DNA from: Prevotella sp.
Lineage (GTDB): Bacteria > Bacteroidota > Bacteroidia > Bacteroidales > Bacteroidaceae
Reading direction: 5' to 3'
NCBI GenBank assembly: GCA_017478085.1
Contig: JAFVEE010000066.1
Location: 1 to 64,000, forward strand
Length of the DNA: 64,000 nt
Positions 34,465 through 43,900 of this stretch are shown piece by piece. Numbering within the stretch: position 1 is the stretch's first letter; the number at the start of each line of letters is the position of its first letter. The position numbers and the translations under genes are program-made. Under the pieces are notes generated by a model. It was not told the DNA's origin. It saw only the letters and a list, made by a program, of their open reading frames with translations, and made no database searches.

Positions 34465-37400
34465 TTATTTAATGGTCACTTTCTTAGCGTTGCGCCCGTT
34501 GGCACCACGCTGCAAGTACAGGCCCTTGGCGGGCTGCTGAACACGACGGCCCTGCAGGTCGTAGAACGCGGCGGGGGCTGCATCGGCGGGAGCCGTAGTA
34601 GCCGACTGAATGCCTACCAGCACGCCAAACCAGCGGGGATCGCCAACCTGCAAGCGGGCATACTCGCTGTCGGCAGGAATGGTGAAGTCGCCCTCGGCAG
34701 CATTGGCAAAGGCGGGAATGGCGGTCAGACTGGCCGTGGCAGGCTCGTCGCTGTCGCCCGTGGTCTCATTGGCACTCACGTCGGTCAGGCTGCCGTCGGC
34801 AGTACGCAGGAAGGCGTTGCCAGATACGCGCCACGTGGGATTCTTGCCGCCCACGCCACCATTGAGTCCCTTCAGGAACTGGCCGCTCTTGCCGCAGTCC
34901 AGGATGACGCTCTGGTTCACCTCGTAGGTCAGGTAGCTCTGGTTGCTCTGCCGGTGGGTAAACACGTTCTTGGCGTAGGCAATGCCTGCGAGGGTGCTGC
35001 CCGTGATGGTGAACACCTGCTCGCTGAGCCCGGCTTCGATGGGTGCGTGGCCCGACTGCGAGCTATAGAGCACGCCCGAGTGGTGGGGGTTGGCGAAGAG
35101 GGTGCTGTGGCTGATGGTGAGATGGCCCACCACGCCGCCGTCGCTGAAGTCGAAGAGCGTCTTGCTGCTGCCAGAGGCATGGACGATGCAGTTGTCCACG
35201 GTCAGGTTGCTGACCAGGTACTTGGCTGCATTGCCATAGACGAGGGGCTGCGTCAGGTTCTTGATGGTAACGTTCGCTATCGTCAGGTCAATGGGGTGGA
35301 AGCCCAGCTCATTGGCTGGCACCACGGCACCACGGGCCAGCGCAACGAGCGGCTCACCCTGAAGCTGCGAGGCGTCTATGGTGGCCGTAGCAGCACCACT
35401 GGAGGTGATGGTGAGCGACACGGGGGCCTGCAGCGAGCCGCTCACGGTGCAGGCGGCACCATCGGCCAGGCAGATGCTGATGGCAGTGGGCTCGGGATTG
35501 TTCTGCAAGGCAGCGTTGAGCGCAGCGGTCAGGTCGGTGCCGTCGGTGGCATCGATGGTGATGGCCTGTGCCAACAGGTCGCCCATAAGCACCTTGTCGA
35601 GCAGCGTGCGACCGGCTATGTTGAAGACGACGCGGGTGGCCTCGCCCGTCCAAAGACCATTGTTCAGCGCACCGCGGTCGGCACGGTTGCCCTCGTTCCA
35701 GAGGCTGTTCTGCAGCGTGAGCTGGGTGAAGGCCTTGCCCGCCGGTGCACTGGCCGTGAGCGTGCCGCCGTTCAGTTCGAGCTGCACACCCTTCTCGGCA
35801 TCGAGCACGAAGCGGTTGGGCGTAGCACTGCCCGAGGGTGTCACCGTGAGCACCAGACCCGTGGCAGCATCGGTAATAGTGATGTTCTCCACAATGTCGC
35901 CATCGCCAATGTAGTCGGCCCCCTGGCCAGACGACAGCGGGGTGGTGGCGGCGTTGTAGCTATTGAAGTCGGTCGAGGTGAACTCGCGCAGGTTGCCTAT
36001 CACGCTGCCCTCCTGGTACCACTGCACCCAAACGAGCTCGCGCTTGTTGATTGACACGAAGAGAGGCGTCTGCAGGGTGTAGGTGTCGCGCATGGCATTG
36101 TAGGACAGCTTCACATCGACAATCTTATAGTCGTTCTGCGATAGTTCGACACCCAGCAGGAACAGCTTGTACTCAGTGTTGTTGAGCTCGTAGGTGCCGA
36201 ACATCTGTGGCGAGGTGAGCGTCACGTTGCCACGGGCATCGCGCTTGCCCTTGACCCAGGCAGTGGGCAGATGCTCGCTCAGGCCTTGTATGTAGACCTC
36301 GTCGTCGCCCACCAGGGCTATGCGCACGGTACTTTCCAGAGGCAGCACCTCGTTCTGGCCCGAACTATTATTGTACTGCACCTGCGTGCCCACCAAAGGC
36401 ACCGTGCGGGCCACGGCCCCACTGGGCAGGGTGGTCACCGTGAGCAGGTCTTCGTCGCCAATGGTGAGTCCGGCCTCGAAGTAGCTGCTGTAGTACCAGT
36501 CGGTCTTCTGGCCATTGGCCACGATGGTCACGTCAGACACGAACACATCCTCGTCGGCATAATAGCTGAAGGTGGGATCGGCAAACTGACGGGTGTCATC
36601 ATTGTAGCCCACCATATAGATGAGCGTGTTGTAGTCTTTGTCCTTGCCCACATACTGGCCAGTGGGGAAGGTGGCCTTGCCGCCGGAAAGCGTGCCCTTG
36701 ATCCATCCGTCGGGCACCTCGTTGAAGAGGCCCTTCACGTAGATGTCGCTGCCGTCGATACCCAGCACCACCGTGCGGTCTACCTCGGCCCAGGCACTGC
36801 CATTATAGGTACGACCGTGCAGCGGGGCCTCCTTGGTCTGCAGCGAGGCGGGCGGCGTGACCACGTCGGGCAGGTTGCCAATGAACAGTCCGTTGAAGTA
36901 GATGCGCATATCCTGATAGCTCAGGCTGCTGTTGAACTCGGCCGAGCCATTGAACATAATGGTGTTCTCGGAAGCATCGTAATAGGCCATCGCGTCGATC
37001 ATGCCGCTGCTGGTGTAGCCTGCAAAGAAATAGGGTGCCACGTCGTCCTTGCCCATATATGCCCGGGGGAAGGTAATCTCGCGCCCCGACAGCGTGCCCT
37101 TGATCCAGGCCTCAGGCAGCGGGCGCAGCAGGCCCTGAATGTAGACGTCGCTTCCCTGCCAGCCCACCTGCACCGTGCGGTCGAGCTTGGTGCTGGCGGC
37201 TCCCACGTATTCCAGTCCGCTCACGGGCATCGTCTGGGTGACCAGTCCCTCGGGGGGTGTGACCACCTGCGGCTCGTCGAACACGGTGTAGACGGTAGCA
37301 TAGTCGCCCAGGGCCAGGTACTCCTTGGTGTCAGAACGGTAGACGGTGAGCGTCTTGCGCCATTCGGGGAAGTCGTTCAGCGCAATGGTGTTGCCGTCGA

Positions 37401-38376
37401 CGGTGTAGGAAATCTGCGTCTCGCTCTCGTCGATGGCGAAGGTGGTGTCGGGGCGCTTCAGCACGCCCAGTCGCACGGCATAGCCTGCCAACTGACTATA
37501 GTACAGGTTCTGCGGCAGCGCCACGGTGATGGTCTTGCCATCGTCGCTCAGCGTGCCCTCGATCCACGAGCCGTACTGGGCACCGAAGACGGGATCCTTC
37601 AGGTAGACCTTGCCGCCCTCACCGCGCACTACGTGCATAAAGCCACGCTGCGAGGTGTAGAAGAGGCGGTTGTTCTCAACAAACAGGTAGTTGCCCGAGC
37701 GCTCATAAAGGGTCTGCTCGCCCTGAGGCTGCTCGCTGATGACGGGATAGAGGTCACTGTGAGCGGCCTGCTCGGGCTGGTAGACGGTGGCAAAGTCGCC
37801 CTTGCCGTTCCAGATGTTGTTGAACCACTCAGCCAGGACGCCATTGCTGGTCTGCATACCTCCCAGCACACGGTAGGGGTTGGTGTCGTCGAGGCTGATG
37901 CTGCCATCGGCGCCAATGGTGAAGGTCACGCTCTTGGTATCTTCGTCGACCTCGAAGCCGTAGCCGTCGTAGTAGTTGAACACCTGCAGCAGCGTGGCCG
38001 CATCGTAAGATTCGTTATAGTCGAGACACTGACCCAGAGGCACGGTGATGGTGGTGCCGTCGGTGCTCAGCAGGCCTCTCACCCACGAGCCATACTCCAT
38101 CAGCGAGATGGGGTTCAGTATGTAGACCTCGTTGCTCGAAGTGAAGACAATGCTCACCGCGCCCGTCTGGTCGTAGTTCTGCACCAGGCCCTTCTCGTCC
38201 ATCAAGGCACATTTGCCCGTGCGCTTGAAGGTCTTGAGCGTGCCTGCGGGCTGCTGGTCGATGACCGTCCACACATTGGTTTTGCGCGCAGGTGCCTTGA
38301 ACACGGGCTGTGCCTGGGCTGTTGTGATGTCTGCCAAGAGGCAGAAAAGATAGCAAATGAGTATTCTGAGTTGCAT
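34465..38376 (-). CDS. Large secreted protein with repeated beta domains and DUF4957/DUF5123-like C-terminal half
   Basis: A 1303-residue exported protein. Residues 1-22 are a signal peptide. Residues about 370-830 hold at least three diverged copies of a ~130-residue beta domain marked by RTV-x-GSDVY-I-x-GLL-P-x-WIKGTLSG (GSDVYIQGLLRPLPEAWIKG, GSDIYVKGLFNEVPDGWIKG, DDEVYIQGLSEHLPTAWVKG). The C-terminal 450 residues resemble DUF4957/DUF5123, a beta-helix-like region with TIANVTIKNLTQ and ITGSTLAGIAYAKNVF. It ends FYDLQGRRVQQPAKGLYLQR with a basic tail, typical of Prevotella surface or secreted proteins. Function unknown; polysaccharide binding is possible. Last gene of the operon, 25 bases after the protease gene. 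Confidence 0.8.
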   Translation of the reverse strand: MQLRILICYLFCLLADITTAQAQPVFKAPARKTNVWTVIDQQPAGTLKTFKRTGKCALMDEKGLVQNYDQTGAVSIVFTSSNEVYILNPISLMEYGSWVRGLLSTDGTTITVPLGQCLDYNESYDAATLLQVFNYYDGYGFEVDEDTKSVTFTIGADGSISLDDTNPYRVLGGMQTSNGVLAEWFNNIWNGKGDFATVYQPEQAAHSDLYPVISEQPQGEQTLYERSGNYLFVENNRLFYTSQRGFMHVVRGEGGKVYLKDPVFGAQYGSWIEGTLSDDGKTITVALPQNLYYSQLAGYAVRLGVLKRPDTTFAIDESETQISYTVDGNTIALNDFPEWRKTLTVYRSDTKEYLALGDYATVYTVFDEPQVVTPPEGLVTQTMPVSGLEYVGAASTKLDRTVQVGWQGSDVYIQGLLRPLPEAWIKGTLSGREITFPRAYMGKDDVAPYFFAGYTSSGMIDAMAYYDASENTIMFNGSAEFNSSLSYQDMRIYFNGLFIGNLPDVVTPPASLQTKEAPLHGRTYNGSAWAEVDRTVVLGIDGSDIYVKGLFNEVPDGWIKGTLSGGKATFPTGQYVGKDKDYNTLIYMVGYNDDTRQFADPTFSYYADEDVFVSDVTIVANGQKTDWYYSSYFEAGLTIGDEDLLTVTTLPSGAVARTVPLVGTQVQYNNSSGQNEVLPLESTVRIALVGDDEVYIQGLSEHLPTAWVKGKRDARGNVTLTSPQMFGTYELNNTEYKLFLLGVELSQNDYKIVDVKLSYNAMRDTYTLQTPLFVSINKRELVWVQWYQEGSVIGNLREFTSTDFNSYNAATTPLSSGQGADYIGDGDIVENITITDAATGLVLTVTPSGSATPNRFVLDAEKGVQLELNGGTLTASAPAGKAFTQLTLQNSLWNEGNRADRGALNNGLWTGEATRVVFNIAGRTLLDKVLMGDLLAQAITIDATDGTDLTAALNAALQNNPEPTAISICLADGAACTVSGSLQAPVSLTITSSGAATATIDASQLQGEPLVALARGAVVPANELGFHPIDLTIANVTIKNLTQPLVYGNAAKYLVSNLTVDNCIVHASGSSKTLFDFSDGGVVGHLTISHSTLFANPHHSGVLYSSQSGHAPIEAGLSEQVFTITGSTLAGIAYAKNVFTHRQSNQSYLTYEVNQSVILDCGKSGQFLKGLNGGVGGKNPTWRVSGNAFLRTADGSLTDVSANETTGDSDEPATASLTAIPAFANAAEGDFTIPADSEYARLQVGDPRWFGVLVGIQSATTAPADAAPAAFYDLQGRRVQQPAKGLYLQRGANGRNAKKVTIK

Positions 38377-38400
38377 ATAGAATTTTAGTGTAGTATTATT

Positions 38401-40953
38401 TTACCGTTTTATTACGATCTTGCGACCGCCCTCAATGTAGATGCCAGGATGGCGCGGTGCAGCTATGCGCTGGCCTTGCAGATTGCGAAGGGGCTGCGCC
38501 TGACTGCCGGCAGCGGCCACCTGCTGGATGGCAGCCGGCGTGGCAATAATGGTGAGCGTGCCGGTGGCATACTCGAAATCGTAGTTGCGGGCATCGCCAC
38601 CGCTCACGGTGAGTTCGTAGGTGCCCACGGGACTATCGTTGGTGGCTGCGGTTGTGACCACGGGCTTTTCGTAGAAGTCGGCCTCGGTATCATTGAAGAG
38701 CAGGCCCTCGTACTCCACCTCGAAGGGCTCGCGGTCGAGCTGTCCCTGATAGCGGGTGCAGTCCTTGGCACGAGCCGTGAGCGGGGCAGGCAGCACGTTC
38801 AGGTAGCCGTCTTCAAACTCCACGTTCTCGTCGCTCACCGTGCCCTTGCTGATGAGTATGGGATAGCGGCCCACGGGACTCTGCGGGGTGGCCTCGCAGC
38901 TGACGATGGGCTCGCCGTGGATCATGGCTCCCGAAATCTGGTAGCCCAGCTCAGGGTTCTCCTGTCCATAGAGGCGGGCTGCGTTACGGGCCTTCACGTG
39001 GGCCCCAAACTCGCGAATGTTGTCGTAGGTATAGCCCCAGTAGTTATAATAATAGGTGCCGCGGAAGGTCTTCCACTGCTCAGCATTGCTATAGGCAGTC
39101 TTGCAGCCTGCGGGCACGTAGAGCATGCAATAGTACTGAATGAGCGAGCCAAACACACTCTCGGCCATACGCGGCGTGGTCTTGGCGTAGATCTTGATGA
39201 AGGTCAGGTTCTCGTTGTCCATAGAGTGGGTGCCTAAGCGCACGAGCGTAGAGGGCAGCACTACCCGCTCGTGGCGCACGTCGCCAGCCAGGGCGTAGGG
39301 CCGCAGCTGCTCCACCCCCTCGGGCACACGCAGCGTATCGGCATCGGTGGGCAGCACGCCAATGACTTCCTTCCCGTCGACGGAGACGACCAAGCCGCGA
39401 TCGTCTACGGTAAAGTCGCGCTCCACACCGGCAGGAGCCTCGGGCAGCGTCACCTCGTCCAGTCCGTAGCAGTAGGCAAAGGCTCCAGCCCCGAAATGCT
39501 TGAGCGAGGCAGGCAGCACGAGCGAAGAGATGCCTTCGCAGTTGGCCAGGAAGTGCTCGGGCAGGGCATCGTCGGTGGTGGTATAGCTCTGCTCGCTGTC
39601 GTCAATAAAATAGGGTTCGCCACCGCTCACGATGCTGGCCTCAGAGAGGTCGAGCTTGTAGAGCAGGCCGCGCGTGCCCATATTGGTAGCGGTACGTCCG
39701 GCCATCTCGCGCAGGGTGCGTATGTCATCGCTGTTCAGCGGGCCACGCACCTTCAGCTCGGTAATGGCATACTTCTCGTCGTCGCCGCCAATCTGGGCGG
39801 TCAGCTGTCCGGCCCTGGCCAGGGTGAGGTCCAGCTGCTTCGGCTCGAAGAGCGACTCGGGCACGATGCCGATGATCATCTCGTGGCCCTCCTTGAAGGA
39901 ATAGCCCGAGGGGTTGAGCAGCGATATGTCGTAGAAGCCGTCTTCCTTGCCTTCCCATCCCCAGTTCACGCTGACATAGCCCTCGCTGTCGTAGCCGTCG
40001 ATCACGAAGGCGTGGCCGCCATAGTAGCGGTCGTCGCCGCCATAGATGACGGGACGGCTGTTGGCCAGTTCGTTGAAGAGAATCTCCATCCACGTCTGCT
40101 GGCTCTCATAGCTGTTACGCGAGAGGTTCTTCACCGTGAGCGGATAGCCGAAGTACTTGCGCAGGCCTTCAGCTGCACGCTGCATATAGGCCCCGCTGAA
40201 CTCGGTGCCATACTGCATATAGCAGGCCACGCCGCAATGGTACATCAGCGTGGCCATGGCCTCGGCCTGCTCCTGGCTGTAGGTGGCATCCTTGTAGACA
40301 TCGAGCATCTGGTCCCAGTCGTAGCGGGCCAGCGAGAAGTTCACAGTGTAGGCTTCGGCATTGTCCAGATCCCAGTAGGGGTAGTAGACGGTGTTCTGGC
40401 CCTGCCCGCGATAGGGGTAGCGCCAGTGGTGCATGACCTGCGACATAGCCACGGCCACGCAGCCCGTCAGCGTGCAACCCTCGTCGGCATCAACGGGGGT
40501 GAAAAGATTATAGGGGGCCTCCTGACCCCATTTTGCAGTGACCATAGGGTCTACGTGGTCGGGGAACTTGTTGGGGTCGGGCTTCACCTGACTGGCACGG
40601 TAGCCAGCCTGGACAGCCTGCTCCACCTGGCTGAGCCACCACTGGAAGTTGGGGTTCTGGCCCTCTGGAGCCAGCTGACTGCTGCTATAGCCCACGACGG
40701 CAGGCAGCCGGTCGTCGGCACTGACCACCACGAAGCCTCCTTCGGGGTAGCCATAAATGCTGTAGGCCTGGGCCGAGCGCAGTTCCTGCAACTCTCTGGC
40801 AGGCTGCAAGCGGGCCTTACGCAGACTCTTTTGGGCAAACGCCTGCTGGGCGGCCTGCCGCATCTGCTCTTTAGCACGAGGTGCTGCCAGCACGGTTGCT
40901 GGCAACACCATCGCGATAAGGAGCAAAAGAAGATGATTTCTTTTGTTTGTCAT
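38401..40953 (-). CDS. C10 family cysteine protease (SpeB/interpain-like) with leucine-rich and MBG-like C-terminal region
   Basis: An 850-residue secreted protease. Signal peptide 1-24; Spi-like propeptide about 25-135 (GGFVVVSADDRLPAVVGYS). Catalytic domain: Cys165 in GCTLTGCVAVAMSQVMHHW and His314 in YGGHAFVIDGY, with VNWGWEG completing the site. Residues about 375-620 contain a BspA-like leucine-rich stretch (LPEHFLANCEGISSLVLPASLKHFG). Residues about 640-800 contain two MBG-like immunoglobulin repeats (ARLYGQENPEL). The end, LRNLQGQRIAAPRHPGIYI, matches the shared tail of its neighbours. Self-processing and substrate proteolysis outside the cell are expected. Middle gene of the operon, 20 bases after the 2009-residue protein. 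Confidence 0.93.
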   Translation of the reverse strand: MTNKRNHLLLLLIAMVLPATVLAAPRAKEQMRQAAQQAFAQKSLRKARLQPARELQELRSAQAYSIYGYPEGGFVVVSADDRLPAVVGYSSSQLAPEGQNPNFQWWLSQVEQAVQAGYRASQVKPDPNKFPDHVDPMVTAKWGQEAPYNLFTPVDADEGCTLTGCVAVAMSQVMHHWRYPYRGQGQNTVYYPYWDLDNAEAYTVNFSLARYDWDQMLDVYKDATYSQEQAEAMATLMYHCGVACYMQYGTEFSGAYMQRAAEGLRKYFGYPLTVKNLSRNSYESQQTWMEILFNELANSRPVIYGGDDRYYGGHAFVIDGYDSEGYVSVNWGWEGKEDGFYDISLLNPSGYSFKEGHEMIIGIVPESLFEPKQLDLTLARAGQLTAQIGGDDEKYAITELKVRGPLNSDDIRTLREMAGRTATNMGTRGLLYKLDLSEASIVSGGEPYFIDDSEQSYTTTDDALPEHFLANCEGISSLVLPASLKHFGAGAFAYCYGLDEVTLPEAPAGVERDFTVDDRGLVVSVDGKEVIGVLPTDADTLRVPEGVEQLRPYALAGDVRHERVVLPSTLVRLGTHSMDNENLTFIKIYAKTTPRMAESVFGSLIQYYCMLYVPAGCKTAYSNAEQWKTFRGTYYYNYWGYTYDNIREFGAHVKARNAARLYGQENPELGYQISGAMIHGEPIVSCEATPQSPVGRYPILISKGTVSDENVEFEDGYLNVLPAPLTARAKDCTRYQGQLDREPFEVEYEGLLFNDTEADFYEKPVVTTAATNDSPVGTYELTVSGGDARNYDFEYATGTLTIIATPAAIQQVAAAGSQAQPLRNLQGQRIAAPRHPGIYIEGGRKIVIKR

Positions 40954-40972
40954 TTCTTTGCTGATGTGATTA

Positions 40973-43900
40973 TTATTTCACGACATACTTCTGTCCGTTG
41001 ATGAGGTAGACACCCTTCTTCAGACTCTTCAGGTTGACGTTGCGCCCCACAAGGCGGCCACTGGTAGTGAAGACGGTGTAGTCGCTGCCACCGGGCACGA
41101 AGCCAGCCGTAATGCCCACGGTGGTGTAGCTTCTCAGCTCCACATTGAGCACGTTGGTCAGGTTCTGGGCGAGCGACACGGTCTTCGTGGCAGGCTCATA
41201 GCCCGCAGCCTCGAAGGTGGCGGTGAAGGTGCCGTCGAACTCGTAGGCCGTCAGCTGGTAGCTGCCGTCGGCAGCGGTGGTGGCAGTGTAGGTGTTGGTG
41301 CCATCGGTCAGGGTGACGGTCACGCCGGGCAGCACAGCCTTGGTCTCGCTATCGGTCACGGTGCCGGTGAGCGTGCGGTAGGCCACCAGCTCTACATTGA
41401 CCACCTGGCTGCTCTCGGCCAGCGAAATGGTCTGGGTCAGGGTCTCATAGCCCTCGGCACTATAAGTAGCGGTGAAGGCATCCTGGAAGTTGTAGACCTT
41501 CAGCGAGTAGCTGCCATCGGCAGCGGTGGCCGTGGTCAGCGTCTCGGCGGCGTTCTGCAGCGTGATGTTCACGCCCTCCACAGGCGTGTCCTTGCCCTGG
41601 CGGGTCACGGTGCCGGTGAGCGTGCGATACGGGGTAAGCTCGATGTTCTTCACCTGGTTGCCCTCGGCCAGCGAAATAGCCTCGCTGGTGTAGTCATCGC
41701 ACTCGAAGGCCTGCACGGTGAGTGTAGCCGTCTGGCTGAAGTCATAGAGCTTGAAGCTATAGGCACCCTCGGCCGTGGTGGTCGTGGTAAACTGCTCCTC
41801 GCCAATGGCAAGCACCACGCTGGCCTCGGCCACAGGCTCGCCACTGCCCACCAGCGTCACCACGCCACTCAGCGTGCGATAGGCCGTGAGGTCAATGTTC
41901 AGCTCCTGCGTAGGCTCGGTGAGCAGCACGGTCTTGTAGACCTTGTCGTAGCCATCGGCCTCGTAGGTGGCCTGGAACGAGGTGTCCCATTTGTACACAT
42001 TGATGCTGTAGGTGCCGTCGGCAGCGGTAGTGGTGGTGTACTGGGCCTGATAGTTGGTCAGCGTCACCGTGACCACAACGCCGGCAAGGGGCTGACCACC
42101 AGCGGTCACAGTACCCGTGAGCGTGCGATAGGGCTTGAGGTCGATGTTGAGCACCTGGTCGCCCTCGGTGAACGAGATGGGCTCTGAAGCATAATCATCG
42201 CAGAAATCGGCGGTGACGGTAGCCACGAGGGGCGAGAGGAAGTTGCTGATCACGATGCCGTAGCTGCCATCGGCAGCGGTAGTGGCGGTGTACTCCACAT
42301 CCTCGTTCTTCAGCACCACGGTGATTCCTTCGGCAGGCTCACCGGCAATGGTCACCACACCCGTCAGGTTGCGCAGCGGCATCAGGTCGATGTTGAGCAC
42401 CTGGCTGCCCTCTTCAAGCGAGATGGGTCGCGAAGTGTACTCACCATAGTTCGTAGCGGCAGCGATGGTAGCAGTGAACGGCGTGTCGAAGCTGTAGAGC
42501 TTGAAGGCATAGCTGCCGTCATCGGCAGTAGTGGCGGTGTGCTGCCCCTCGGCGTTGGTCAGGGTGATGGTAACGCCAGCGGCAGGCACATTGTCGGTGG
42601 CAATGGTGACCACACCCGTCAGCGTGCGGTAGGCGGCCAGGGCCACGTTCAGCGTCTGGCTACCCTCGGCAAACGACACCGTCTGCTGGGCCGTGTCGTA
42701 GCTGTCGGCAGCAAAAGTTGCGGTATAGTCTACACCGAAGTTATAGACCTTCAGCGAGTAGCTGCCATCGGCGGCAGTGGTGGTAGAAAGCGTCTCGTCG
42801 CCGCTCTGCAGCGTCACGCTGACACCCTCGACGGGCGTGTCCTTGCCCTGGCGAGTCACCACACCGCTCACGGTGCGGATGGGCACCAGCTGGGCATTGA
42901 CGGTCTGGTTGCCGGTGGCAAACGATACCGTCTGCTCGGCTGTGTCGTAGTCGGCCTTCTCGTAAGTGGCGGTGTAGTCCTGCTGGAACTTGCCCACCTT
43001 CACCGAGTAGGTACCATCGGCGGCGGTGGTGCCGTAGTACTCCACGTCGCCACTCTTCACGGTGATGGCCACATCGGCCACGGCATCGGTGGTGCCGCTC
43101 TGGGTCACGGTGCCGCCCACGGTGCGGAAGCGATCCACATCGAGGAACAGCACGGCGCGCTGCGTGCGGTAGGCACGGTCGAAGCTCGTGGAACTGTTGC
43201 TGTACTGATAGGCGTAGAGGGCGTTCTGGTTGCCGTTCTTGTCGTAAAGGAACCATGCATTGGCCGTCTGGCTGGTCAGGCCATCGGTGGCCACGGTGAG
43301 CGTGATGTTGCCACCCTGGTAGACGAAGCCCTCGCTCAGCGGCAGCACGTAGTAGTCGGCCAGCTCGCTGCTGCTACCCTTGGCCTCCACGGTAATCACG
43401 CCCTCGTAGGCCTTGGTCATGGCCGTGGTGTCGTTCAGCGTGAAGTTGTTGTAGCTGGTCCACGTAGGTGCGGTATTGCTGGTATGCTGCATGTAGATGC
43501 GGGTGTTGAACTGTGCAGGAACGCTCTGGTTGGCCCATCCCTTCACAGTGATGCCGCGAATGATGTCGCCCACCTGGATGTCGGCCTCCTGCAGTTCAGC
43601 CTCGGTGTAGTAGAGCTCGATGGCGGCATGCGTGTAGCTGGTATAGGTAAACACGCCACTGGTATTGGCCGTGGGAGAAGACGGCGTGCCCAGCTGGTGC
43701 ACGGTGCTGTTCACCTCTTCGCCAATGGTAATGCTCACGGGCACGGTCTGTGCCACGGTGCCATTCTGGTGCTCAATCGTGATGTAGGCAGGGAAGGTGC
43801 CAGCCTGGTGCGGCGTGTAGCTCAGCGAGAGGGTCTCGTAGGCCAGCGAGGTCACATCGGCAGCGGTGGCGGTGGCCACGGGCTTGCCGTCCACGTAGAG

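Noticed and set aside
36271..38388. 705-codon open frame opposite the large secreted protein
   Set aside because: An antisense shadow; the minus-strand protein has a signal peptide, domains and a family tail.
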